A stretch of DNA of 64,000 nucleotides from JAABSP01 sp011390135 (GTDB lineage Bacteria > Desulfobacterota > Desulfobacteria > Desulfobacterales > JAABSP01): contig JAABSZ010000001.1 of the NCBI GenBank assembly GCA_011390135.1, forward strand, positions 15,031 through 79,030, in the 5' to 3' direction. Shown here piece by piece: positions 1-7,940 of this stretch. A program made the translations under genes and the position numbers. The stretch's first letter is position 1. Each line of letters begins with the position of its first letter. The notes beneath the pieces are model-generated. The model made no database searches and was not told where the DNA came from. It saw nothing but the letters and a program-made list of their open reading frames with translations.

Positions 1-1559
1 GAATGGATCTGGAGGGCAAAAGTGGAAAAATCCCGCACCATGAAGTCGAAGATCCGATCCAGAAGATCATCTTTGACGCCCTCCATCTTCGACTTTTCGA
101 TGATGAGCTGCCCGTAGGCCACCAGAGTGAAAAGCTCGCCCAGGCTCAGCAGGAAGTCGATGTCTTTGGCCTGCTCTTTGCTCGGAGGCGCGGTCATGAG
201 AAATTCCACCAGCACCTGAATCTGCTCCTTGAAGATATCGGCATTGGGCAGGTTTACGCTCTCATACGCGGTCTTGTAATCGTGGAAACGGATTTTCCCC
301 AGCCCCCGTGTATGACCCTGTTTGAAGAGGAAATCATCGTTTTCGGGCTTGTCTTTTTTTCCGATCTCCGGAAATTCGGCCGGATTGAAGAAGTAGTTGG
401 CCATGAACTTCACGATGAGCGCCATATTGACATGCACGGTTCCCTCCAGCTTGGGCAGGGCACGGATATCTTTTGCCGCGTTTTCGAAATAGACATCCTT
501 TTCAAAGCCCCGGGCCGCGATCACATCCCATAGTTCGTTGATCACGGTCTCGCCCTCGGTGGTCACCTTCATCTTCACGATGGGGTTGTAGAGGAGATAC
601 CGCCGGTCCTCGGAGGAGGCCCCACGCATGTAGTCGATGGCACGGGAAGCGAATATCTTCATGGCCGAAAGCCGGGCATACGCATCGGTGAAGAGCCCCC
701 GGATGTGCGGGAAATCGGTGACGAATTTTCCGTAGAGGTTCCGATGCGCGGCATGGTTGACGGCCTCGTAGAAGGCATGGGTGCAGATGCCGATGGATGC
801 CCAGCCCAGGTTGAACTTGCCCACGTTGACGGTGTTCAGGGCAGAATCCCACGCATCCTGACCTGTGGAGAGGATCTCCTCATCGGTGATCGGGTAGCCG
901 TTAAGCGCATACTCGGCCACAAAGCTCTGCCAGTCCACCACGTTTTTGACCAGGTCATAGTTCGGGTGCTTGGGATCGGCCGCGAAAAAGACATACTCGT
1001 CGGTCTCGGAGTTCTTGCCGAAGGTGGAGACGAGCGCGGCCTCATTTGCATTGCCGATGTAGTACTTTCCGCCGTCGGCCACATATCTGCCCTCTCCCAG
1101 GGGGGTGAGGGCCATCTCCGAAGAGTAGAGATCCGCGCCGTGGGTTTTTTCCGAAAGGCCGAAGGCAAAGATCCCGCCCTCTTCCAGAAGAGCGGCCGTC
1201 TTCTTCTTGATGGCCTCGTTTTCGCTCATCCAGATGGGCCCCAGCCCCAGGATCGTCACCTGCCAGGTGTACCAGTAGGCCAGGCCGTAGAAGCCGAGGA
1301 TCTCGTTGAAGTCGCAGATCCGGAAGGTGTCCCACCGGGCATCCTTGTCATCGCTGTACTGAGAAGGGGTGAGAAGCCGGGAAAAGATTTGGTTCTCCTT
1401 TACGAAATCGAGAAAATCTGAGTACCAGACCCTGTCGTGGTAGTCCTTCTTGAGCTTCTCTTTGCCCATATTCTCGAAAAACGCGATGGTCTTCTCCATG
1501 ATCTCGCGGGATGCGCTGTCCAGGTGCTCGAAGCGCTCTTTTTTGGGGTTGAGCAGCAT
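1..1559 (-). CDS. Acyl-CoA dehydrogenase family protein, 3' end cut by window
   Basis: The minus strand is open for 519 codons from an ATG at 1559 to the window edge, so the C-terminus is missing. The start has an AGAAAGGA ribosome site. The protein begins MLLNPKKERFEHLD and contains GLSEKTHGADLYSSEM and ADGGKYYIGNANEA, which align with the flavin and substrate loop of acyl-CoA dehydrogenases. The length already exceeds the usual 380-400 residues, so it belongs to the long (about 550-600 residue) subgroup common in sulfate reducers. Its expected role is FAD-dependent alpha,beta-desaturation of an acyl-CoA in the cytoplasm. The substrate cannot be told from sequence. A palindrome lies 13 bp upstream of the start and may control it. 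Confidence 0.85.
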   Translation of the reverse strand, partial: MLLNPKKERFEHLDSASREIMEKTIAFFENMGKEKLKKDYHDRVWYSDFLDFVKENQIFSRLLTPSQYSDDKDARWDTFRICDFNEILGFYGLAYWYTWQVTILGLGPIWMSENEAIKKKTAALLEEGGIFAFGLSEKTHGADLYSSEMALTPLGEGRYVADGGKYYIGNANEAALVSTFGKNSETDEYVFFAADPKHPNYDLVKNVVDWQSFVAEYALNGYPITDEEILSTGQDAWDSALNTVNVGKFNLGWASIGICTHAFYEAVNHAAHRNLYGKFVTDFPHIRGLFTDAYARLSAMKIFASRAIDYMRGASSEDRRYLLYNPIVKMKVTTEGETVINELWDVIAARGFEKDVYFENAAKDIRALPKLEGTVHVNMALIVKFMANYFFNPAEFPEIGKKDKPENDDFLFKQGHTRGLGKIRFHDYKTAYESVNLPNADIFKEQIQVLVEFLMTAPPSKEQAKDIDFLLSLGELFTLVAYGQLIIEKSKMEGVKDDLLDRIFDFMVRDFSTFALQIH

Positions 1560-1572
1560 TTTTTTTCCTTTC

Positions 1573-1586
1573 TGAATGATCATTCA
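1573..1586. promoter_or_regulatory. Perfect palindrome TGAATGATCATTCA, candidate TetR-family operator
   Basis: TGAATGATCATTCA is a perfect 14-bp inverted repeat 13 bp upstream of the acyl-CoA dehydrogenase start. TetR-type regulators of fatty-acid degradation often bind TGAATGA-like half sites. The position next to a beta-oxidation gene supports an operator role. No regulator gene is in the window. Confidence 0.55.
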
Positions 1587-1719
1587 TTTTTAAAAGTCCT
1601 ACGAGGGTGTAAAGGGAGAAGCGTCCGGTGTCAAGGAAAAACCGTTGAATGGCTTATTATGGATCGGATTTTCACTGTCAGTTCATTTCAGGTGGTTTGA
1701 AATGTGCTTCATCACATCA

Positions 1720-2037
1720 TCATTTGAAATCAATATTCTCTTTTTTTTGTTCCCAAGACTTTATATTTGCAACTGCGAACTCCCAGTCCATGAGATCATC
1801 TTCCCATTCAAAATTCTCTTCATTTTCCATTGCATCGACCCGGGCCTTGAATTCTTCGAAACTGCAATTGTACTTCTTTATGAAATGGCGGTCTTCTGCT
1901 CCATATTTATTGATCTTTTCCTGAACCATGTTCAAAGCATAGTTCCGGAGCAGATAAACCGGAGAGACAGCCATGTCTTTATAGATGTGTAGCAAAGACT
2001 CCGGAATCTCAATTTTGGTATAGAGTTCCTTTTCCAT
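1720..2037 (-). CDS. Small acidic protein, antitoxin-like, function unknown
   Basis: This 105-residue protein starts at MEKELYTKIEIPES, where AGAAAGGGC precedes the ATG; a longer upstream reading lacks such a site. The N-terminus (IEIPESLLHIYKDMA) looks like a short ribbon or helix DNA-binding segment. The C-terminal half is acidic and aromatic (FEWEDDLMDWEF), resembling small antitoxin-like proteins. No toxin gene follows: only 160 bp separate it from the dehydrogenase. It lies downstream of the broken DUF1016 nuclease on the same strand. I do not recognise a specific family, and antitoxin is a guess from shape and context. Confidence 0.5.
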   Translation of the reverse strand: MEKELYTKIEIPESLLHIYKDMAVSPVYLLRNYALNMVQEKINKYGAEDRHFIKKYNCSFEEFKARVDAMENEENFEWEDDLMDWEFAVANIKSWEQKKENIDFK

Positions 2038-2068
2038 GATGAGCCCTTTCTTTCGGCTTTTCAGTTGA

Positions 2069-2239
2069 TCAATATTTGTCCGAATCAGTCCGGCCATTGT
2101 CTGGTGCAAAGTCGAACTCCCATTTTTTCACGAACTGCACCTGAAAGACATGCCCTGCCTCCCGGAGAAGCAGATCGATTTCCGGATAACCGCGAACCTC
2201 CCGCTGCATCCGCTCGTAAACAAGACCTGCGCCCTTCAT
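2069..2239 (-). CDS. 56-residue ORF coupled to the broken DUF1016 gene
   Basis: The ORF begins with an ATG that overlaps the stop of the upstream DUF1016 remnant as ATGA, and ends at 2069. The product runs MKGAGLVYERMQREV to DSDKY. The stretch VFQVQFVKKW is reminiscent of the C-terminal tail of AlbA/RecG-like regulators, so this may be the stub of a larger gene. It is too short for a confident family call. Confidence 0.35.
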   Translation of the reverse strand: MKGAGLVYERMQREVRGYPEIDLLLREAGHVFQVQFVKKWEFDFAPDNGRTDSDKY

Positions 2240-2972
2240 TCCATCCCATCCAGCAATGCCGAAATCTCCTTCGGAGAAGGCAGAACCCCCTTCAGCTCTT
2301 CCGGCAGGCGTTTCACGACGCGGTAAGTCGCTACTCCAATAGGCTTTCGTGCATCATGCAGCGCATATTCGACGACGGTCCGATTCTTTTCCTTGCAGAG
2401 AATGATGCCGATGGAGGGGTTCTCCTCGGCCTCCCGCACATGCCGGTCCAGCGCGGTCAGGTAAAACTGCATCTTGCCGAATTGGTCTGTCCCAGCAGGG
2501 TCCTTTCATAGCTCCCGTTTTCGGTCTGATGGATGAGGATGTTTTTGGTCCAGCCGAATTTGCGGGTCATGCGGATGTAGAATTCTCTTTCAAGAGCGTC
2601 CTTGCAGCGTTCAAGGATGATCAGGTTATGGCTCCAGCCGATTTCTCGCACCATTGGTGCGAGTTTTTCCGAATTTTCATATGCGCCGAAAAAAGCCTTC
2701 ATCCGCCAGAGATTCGACGCTGAAAAGCCCCCGACCCCAGGAAATTCCGATTGCAGATCCGAGGCGAGCTGCTGCACCACAGATTTTCCCCATCCTTCAT
2801 CCTTCTGCCGTTCAAGAATCATCCTTCCAATGTCCCAGTACAGTCCCACCAGCTCTTTGTTGACCGATTTGAGCGCCGAATACTGGGCCGAGCGGATGCG
2901 AGCTTTGATGTCGGCAAGAACGCCCGGATAATCGTCGGGAAGCTTTTTGAAATCTTTACGCATATCCATCAA
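2236..2972 (-). pseudogene. DUF1016 (YhcG-type PD-(D/E)XK nuclease) with deleted core
   Basis: Two adjacent minus-strand frames match opposite ends of one DUF1016 protein. Residues 1 to about 163 (start 2972) carry the N-terminal domain, including LVGLYWDIGRMILERQ and the end of that domain, YERTLLGQTN. The frame then runs off into SARCSFT and stops at 2457. A second frame resumes at FGKMQFYLTALD and continues to the normal C-terminus (SIGIILCKEKNRTVVEYAL, ELKGVLPSPKEI). Intact members have roughly 100 or more residues between these points, including the PD-(D/E)XK catalytic strands. The gap and frame change therefore indicate one internal deletion that removed the active site. Confidence 0.8.
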
Positions 2973-3306
2973 ACCTGCTCTTCGTTTTCCATTGCTATAT
3001 TTCGGGCATTTTCGGTTTTTCCGTTGTCAGGATCGAGTGCTGTGGATATCCTACCACCGCTGCAACTTTTTGCCAATCCTTAGATGGGCATTGAAATCTC
3101 ATCAGTTGTAATAGTTTTTCTTGACTTGTGTCCAAATATAATCATAATTCCTCCATCGTAACCGTTTTTCTGCCGTCCAGACAAGGGTTGACAAAAACGG
3201 CCTTTCAGGGCATGTTGAGCAAAAGATGACCCAATGAACCGGGTCATATGACAAAAATGGAGGGAAGTCCATGAGCCATATCCGCCGACTTTTCAGATAG
3301 CGAAAA
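2973..3306. other. Intergenic region with one weak promoter candidate
   Basis: This 334-bp spacer lies between divergent transcription units. A plus-strand TTGACT (3121) with 17-bp spacing to ATAATT (3144) could serve the cyclotransferase gene at 3307. Nothing else structured is apparent. Confidence 0.35.
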
Positions 3307-4248
3307 ATGAATAAGCATATCTACACCATTATTATCGGCCTGCTTCTCGCCATTCTCCTCGTCCTTTTTGCCTGCAATACCCAAAAGAAATCCGATGCCG
3401 AACAGTCTGATAAGGATGGACAAGGAAACGATATACGGACAAATCCGGTGATAGATCCGATTTCAAATCCTGCCCCAGATTCATCCCCCATCAGCCAGTA
3501 CACCGTTCATGTCATCCGCCGGCTCCCCCACAACGGCGACCGAACCTTCACCCAGGGCCTTGAAATCCACGAGGGATACCTCTACGAAAGCACCGGCAGA
3601 ACCGCAGAGACCGCGCTGAAGAAGATCGATATCGAGACCGGAGAAATCCTTTTTCAGCAGAACCTCGAGGAATACTTTTCCCAAGAGATGTACTTCGGAG
3701 AGGGGATCACCATCTGGGAGGAGAAGATCATCCACCTCTCCTGGCAGAAAAAGATCGCTTATTTTTATACCCTCGACTTTAAAAAGACCGGCAGGGAATT
3801 CCATTATGATACCGAAGGCTGGGGCCTCACCCACAACGATAAGTTCCTGATCATGAGCGACGGCTCCCGATTCATCCACTTCAGGGACCCGGAAACCTTT
3901 GAAATAAAAAGAACCATCGATGTCGGCGTCGAAAACCTCAACGAGCTGGAGTATGTAAAGGGCAGCATCTATGCCAACATCTGGTTCGAAGACTTCATCC
4001 TGGTCATCGACGAGATCTCCGGAACCGTCACCGGAAAGATCGACGCATCGGAGCTGCTCTGCTCACAGCTCAATAAGCAGACAGGCGCGGTACTGAACGG
4101 GATCGCCTATGACAGCCGGTCAGATACATTCTACATCACGGGGAAGAAATGTCCCGATATCTACGAGGTGACGTTTGAAAAGAAGCAGAACGCCCTCATC
4201 ACCGGCCATCGTCACCAGGATTTCCCAAACCTTTCGGGGTCGTCATAA
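3307..4248 (+). CDS. Glutaminyl-peptide cyclotransferase, lipoprotein
   Basis: This 313-residue protein matches the plant/bacterial-type glutamine cyclotransferase family, a five-bladed propeller that converts N-terminal Gln to pyroglutamate. Diagnostic stretches include THPFTQGL-like RTFTQGLEIHEGYLYESTG, the acidic WGLTHNDKFLIMSDGS, and LNELEYVKGSIYANIW. A lipobox (LVLFAC, Cys23) ends the signal peptide, so it should be anchored in the envelope. A 40-residue Ser/Pro/Asp-rich linker precedes the catalytic domain from about residue 65. It converges with the CsgG-like gene at 4270. Several secreted proteins nearby are predicted to begin with Gln after signal cleavage, making them plausible substrates (inference). 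Confidence 0.88.
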   Translation: MNKHIYTIIIGLLLAILLVLFACNTQKKSDAEQSDKDGQGNDIRTNPVIDPISNPAPDSSPISQYTVHVIRRLPHNGDRTFTQGLEIHEGYLYESTGRTAETALKKIDIETGEILFQQNLEEYFSQEMYFGEGITIWEEKIIHLSWQKKIAYFYTLDFKKTGREFHYDTEGWGLTHNDKFLIMSDGSRFIHFRDPETFEIKRTIDVGVENLNELEYVKGSIYANIWFEDFILVIDEISGTVTGKIDASELLCSQLNKQTGAVLNGIAYDSRSDTFYITGKKCPDIYEVTFEKKQNALITGHRHQDFPNLSGSS

Positions 4249-4269
4249 CTGCCCGAAGTCCTGACTGAT

Positions 4270-5802
4270 TTAAAGCGTAAGGCCGGATATTTTAGCGGTA
4301 AAATCCGGAAGCCCATATCCAGATATATACGAACTCAGTGTAAATTCCTTTGAACCGCTCTTCAGATCACGAAAGACAATTGTATACGCAAGAGGAATGC
4401 CGACAGGGAAAACTTTATATTCTACTAATTCCGAATTTTTAAAACCATATCTGTTTCCATTGTTATCAACAAGATATGACCTTTCTTTTGGATTGTAAAT
4501 TTTCATTTGGCCGTTATCGTTTTTGGTTTTATTGACAAATTTTAATTTCAGTACAAGTCCTTCCTCTGTACGGTCGAAAGACAATACATCTATTCTGACG
4601 GCATCATTCTCATAGAAAAGCTTCTGATTTTGGTCATTTCCTCTACCTGACCCCTGGTTTGAAACCGTAGTCGTCGGCCCAACGTTTCCCGGATACTTTG
4701 TATTACTGATCATTGCAACGATATCCGGCGTCTTGTTGAAACTCACCTCAGCAGCCGTCAACGCCAATCCTTTCTCCACATCGACCATCCGCGCCCGGAT
4801 GGCAAGGCTGTTGCCCATATCCGATACGCTGCCCAGCAGCACGATCTCACTGCCGAGCAACTTTCCCAGCCGCTGGGCCGTGGAGATGTCAATAATGCCC
4901 GAATGGTTCAATTGCTGCTGCTCCATAACCTGATCCAGTTTGGACCGCTCCACGACCTGGAATCCCTTCTGCACGAGCTGAACCGACATGCTTTCGTAGA
5001 CATTTCGGGTAAAAAGGTTGAACCCGTTTCCATACGGGAATTCGATAAGGGCGATCGTATTGACTTTTTTGACCACAGACGGCTGAACCGGGGGAGGAAC
5101 CTGGGGTCTTCGGGCCGGCCGTTCGCTTTCGCCTGTGCCCCCATCTTCCGACTTCATCGGATCATAGAGAATCTTCAGTTTTGCCCAGGTGGATGCATCC
5201 ACGGTGCCGGTCTCCGGAAGCCTGGAGAATTTCTGAAACCTTCGAACGGCATCCGACAGTCTCGACAGGTCATCTTCCCGGTAGGGGCCGGGGGAGAATC
5301 CGCCGCTTTCCAGACGCCTGAACACCGACTGCAGATCGATGCCCTCCACCTCGATGACGGTATCCGCATAGGAACGGACATCGGGCGTAGGCTGCGGTGT
5401 ACTCACAGGGGATATGTTGTTCGTCTGATAGACCTTGTCATTTTTTTGGATCGGCTCGAAGATGGCCGTTGCAACGGCATGCGAAAATTCCTTCCGCACC
5501 TTCGTGATCTGGATGATGCCTACGGACCGTTCCTTGTAATAGTGCTTTCCATCCACGATCATCACATCCCCCAGGCGGACCACTTCGAATTGCGCCCCTT
5601 CATACACCGAATCCTTTTCGCCCAGATTGATGTAGATGATGTCGCCGTCTATGCCGATGACTTTTCCGGATGTCGTGGATGTCAGTTTGTCTGCCAGTTC
5701 CTGAATTTTGGCGGTGAATTCGGGCTGAGCAGCAGCAGTATGAACGAAAATCAGGACAAGCAGAGCCGTAAAGATTAAATATCCCCATCTCTCTTTCTTC
5801 AT
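4270..5802 (-). CDS. Secreted FlgO/CsgG-like protein with peptidoglycan-binding domain
   Basis: This is a 510-residue exported protein. The signal peptide ends near HTAAAQ. Residues about 30-130 form a small beta domain (GKVIGIDGDIIYINLGEKDS). Residues about 160-215 form a putative peptidoglycan-binding repeat (FRRLESGGFSPGPY, DAVRRFQKFSRL, TWAKLKILYDP). Residues about 245-365 match the FlgO/CsgG-like fold (IALIEFPYGNGFN, GFQVVERSKLDQVM, LGKLLGSEIVLLGSVSD). A beta-rich tail follows. FlgO belongs to the outer-membrane flagellar collar of Vibrio, and CsgG to curli export; neither system is present here. It is the last gene of minus array A and a paralogue of the gene at 6361. Confidence 0.75.
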   Translation of the reverse strand: MKKERWGYLIFTALLVLIFVHTAAAQPEFTAKIQELADKLTSTTSGKVIGIDGDIIYINLGEKDSVYEGAQFEVVRLGDVMIVDGKHYYKERSVGIIQITKVRKEFSHAVATAIFEPIQKNDKVYQTNNISPVSTPQPTPDVRSYADTVIEVEGIDLQSVFRRLESGGFSPGPYREDDLSRLSDAVRRFQKFSRLPETGTVDASTWAKLKILYDPMKSEDGGTGESERPARRPQVPPPVQPSVVKKVNTIALIEFPYGNGFNLFTRNVYESMSVQLVQKGFQVVERSKLDQVMEQQQLNHSGIIDISTAQRLGKLLGSEIVLLGSVSDMGNSLAIRARMVDVEKGLALTAAEVSFNKTPDIVAMISNTKYPGNVGPTTTVSNQGSGRGNDQNQKLFYENDAVRIDVLSFDRTEEGLVLKLKFVNKTKNDNGQMKIYNPKERSYLVDNNGNRYGFKNSELVEYKVFPVGIPLAYTIVFRDLKSGSKEFTLSSYISGYGLPDFTAKISGLTL

Positions 5803-5927
5803 CTTTTATCCTCCTTGATTTTTTAATAGATCAAACAGATCAAATGGATTACGACAAGCATCTGCCAAAGCCATCATTATTACTTTTTTCTCTCAGAAAT
5901 TATGAGAAGAATTCATTTAGGCAGAAT

Positions 5928-6066
5928 TACATGTCTCCTTCAGGGTCATAAAGCATCTTCAGCTTTGCCCAGGTTTGCCTGTCCAAGACGCCGCTCTCAT
6001 CGAGATTGGCAAATTTCTGAAATCGCTTAATCGCCTACGACAGCCGCGTCAAATCCTCCTTCCGAA
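5928..6066 (-). pseudogene. Relic of a third FlgO/CsgG-like paralogue
   Basis: The minus strand encodes KEDLTRLS-stop-AIKRFQKFANL followed by TWAKLKMLYDP. This is the peptidoglycan-binding module of the genes at 4270 and 6361, interrupted by an in-frame TAG at 6035-6037. Nothing recognisable of the flanking domains remains. The rest of the 558-bp gap between the two intact paralogues holds only AT-rich sequence and the 19-bp repeats listed next. Confidence 0.75.
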
Positions 6067-6194
6067 GAAAACAAAATAACAGACAAAAAGTACTGTTCCC
6101 AGAATCAATTCAATTCTTTTTAAACCCTATACATCATCTTGGTCTCCATTGAATTCAAAGTCAAAAATCAATAAAGCAATCTTTTTACTGTGTT

Positions 6195-6275
6195 CAATAG
6201 TCCGGTAAAAATTATCAACCCTATCGAATAATTACTGGAGTATTGGCATCACACTGAATTTTTACCGGACTATTG
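6195..6275. repeat. 81-bp element with perfect 19-bp terminal inverted repeats
   Basis: CAATAGTCCGGTAAAAATT (6195-6213) and its exact reverse complement (6257-6275) bound 43 bp of AT-rich sequence. This is a MITE-like or REP-like structure with no coding capacity. A third copy lies at 6348-6366. I see no target duplication and no transposase. Confidence 0.7.
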
Positions 6276-6347
6276 ACATCAGGCTGACTTGCAAAAAAAT
6301 CGAGGCCGCCTCTCATGAGCTGCTTAACTTCGAAAGAATCGCAGCAT

Positions 6348-6366
6348 AATTTTTACCGGACTATTG
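6348..6366. repeat. Third copy of the 19-bp repeat, overlapping a stop codon
   Basis: AATTTTTACCGGACTATTG matches 6257-6275 exactly, in the same orientation. Its last six bases, read on the minus strand, provide the final Gln codon and the TAG stop of the gene at 6361-7917. The present C-terminus of that protein was therefore set by the repeat. Confidence 0.7.
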
Positions 6367-7917
6367 CTGTGTTTTAATTACGGGAAAACTACGAAACTGA
6401 ACAGAAAATCGCTGCTCTCCTTCAGAAGTCCAACAACCGAGATCAAATCTTGGGATAATTTTTGCTTCTGGATGCATATTTCCAAACCTTAGACTTGCCA
6501 TCGTTGGTACATCTGTAACCATTAATGCCGTAACATAACCAGGGCTTTTGTTACCAGCAATTTTTTTACCGGCAAGCAAAACATGTTCCGGCCAATGTTC
6601 AACGCCATTATCATCAACTATCCTTGTTATGGGCCGATTAGTATGATAGTTGTTGTATATTGCTAAATCTTTATCCTTTTCGTTACTTGTAATATAGATA
6701 TGTATCATCAATTGCTGCCCGGACAATTCGCAGCTCTGAATCTCAAAAGAGAATCCTTGTGCTTGTTGAACAACAGGAAAACCTTTTGACGAAATATTGC
6801 CAACGCTGCCGCCGCCGATGACGGCAGTTCCGGAAATCCTTGATTCTTCTCGCATCAATGCTAAAATATCAGGGGCCTTTCTGATCTCCACCTCTGCGGC
6901 AGTCATTGCCACCCCTTTTTCCACATCAACCAGCCGGGCACGAATAACTGCATTATTTCCGACATCGGTTATAGTCCCCAGAAGTGCCGCCTCGCTTCCC
7001 AGCAGTTTACCCAATTTCTGTGCAGTAGAGATGTCCACCAACCCGGAATATGATATATTCTGCTCATTCAATATCTTTTGCAGTTGGGATCGCTCGACTA
7101 CCTGATAGCCTTTTTGAATAAAATATACGGAAAGACCCTCGTATACATTTTTTGTGAAATCGTTGAAAGAATTACCGTGGGGAAACTCCGTAAGGACAAT
7201 CTTATTGACTTTTAAGACCCCCGGTACTTGGGAGGATGGATTGAAGGGATGAGTTGCTTTCTTATTGTCAGGTCCCAGTGGGTCATATAGAAATTTCATC
7301 TTTGCCCATGTCGCTGCATCCAATTGTCCATTTACCGTCAGGTGTGCAAATTTTTGAAATCGCTTGATCGCTTCCGATAACTGAGTCAGATTCCTTTCGT
7401 CATAATGACCCGGTGAAAATCCTCCGTTTTTCAGCCGTCGGTGAACCGATTTCAGATCAACACTTGGAACAGCGATAAGTCCTTGTCCTATTCCTGTCGA
7501 ATCAGAACGCCCTTCCGGAGAAATGATATTTTGCTGATATACTTTGTCTCCCTTCCGAATCGGCATGAGGGCTGCAATGGGATTTGCCAAGGACATATTT
7601 CTCCTGACTTTTGAAACCTGAATCTTTCCAACAGGCTCTTCTTCATAATAGGGTTTCCCATCCAGCATCATGACATCCCCCGGGCGAACGACTTCATAAA
7701 CAGAGCCTTCAAAAACAGAATCTTTCTCTCCCAGATTGATGTAGACGACATCATCTCTTACATCAATAACTTTACCGGAAACAGACGAAGTAAGTTTATC
7801 CGCCAATTCTTGAATTTTTTGGGTCAACTCGCTTTGGGCAGCAGAATTTCCAGGAGATATAACCACAAACAAGAAAATTGCAAAGCTAAGGAATAAAGTT
7901 AAAATTCTTTTCTTCAT
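6361..7917 (-). CDS. Secreted FlgO/CsgG-like protein with peptidoglycan-binding domain (paralogue)
   Basis: This 518-residue protein starts at MKKRILTLFLSF, 24 bp after the previous stop, with GAAAGGAAAGGAAC upstream. An earlier ATG at 7944 overlaps the upstream gene but would place polar residues before the signal peptide. Domain order matches the gene at 4270: signal peptide ending NSAAQ, beta domain with GKVIDVRDDVVYINLGEKDS, peptidoglycan-binding module (LKNGGFSPGHYDERNL, AIKRFQKFAHL), FlgO/CsgG-like core (GYQVVERSQLQKIL, LGKLLGSEAALLG). The C-terminal third differs from its paralogue, and its end lies inside a 19-bp repeat. Confidence 0.75.
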   Translation of the reverse strand: MKKRILTLFLSFAIFLFVVISPGNSAAQSELTQKIQELADKLTSSVSGKVIDVRDDVVYINLGEKDSVFEGSVYEVVRPGDVMMLDGKPYYEEEPVGKIQVSKVRRNMSLANPIAALMPIRKGDKVYQQNIISPEGRSDSTGIGQGLIAVPSVDLKSVHRRLKNGGFSPGHYDERNLTQLSEAIKRFQKFAHLTVNGQLDAATWAKMKFLYDPLGPDNKKATHPFNPSSQVPGVLKVNKIVLTEFPHGNSFNDFTKNVYEGLSVYFIQKGYQVVERSQLQKILNEQNISYSGLVDISTAQKLGKLLGSEAALLGTITDVGNNAVIRARLVDVEKGVAMTAAEVEIRKAPDILALMREESRISGTAVIGGGSVGNISSKGFPVVQQAQGFSFEIQSCELSGQQLMIHIYITSNEKDKDLAIYNNYHTNRPITRIVDDNGVEHWPEHVLLAGKKIAGNKSPGYVTALMVTDVPTMASLRFGNMHPEAKIIPRFDLGCWTSEGEQRFSVQFRSFPVIKTQQ

Positions 7918-7940
7918 GTTCCTTTCCTTTCTCGAACAAT

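Noticed and set aside
3..533. Plus-strand 176-codon frame
   Set aside because: It is antisense to the acyl-CoA dehydrogenase, which has clear family motifs on the minus strand.
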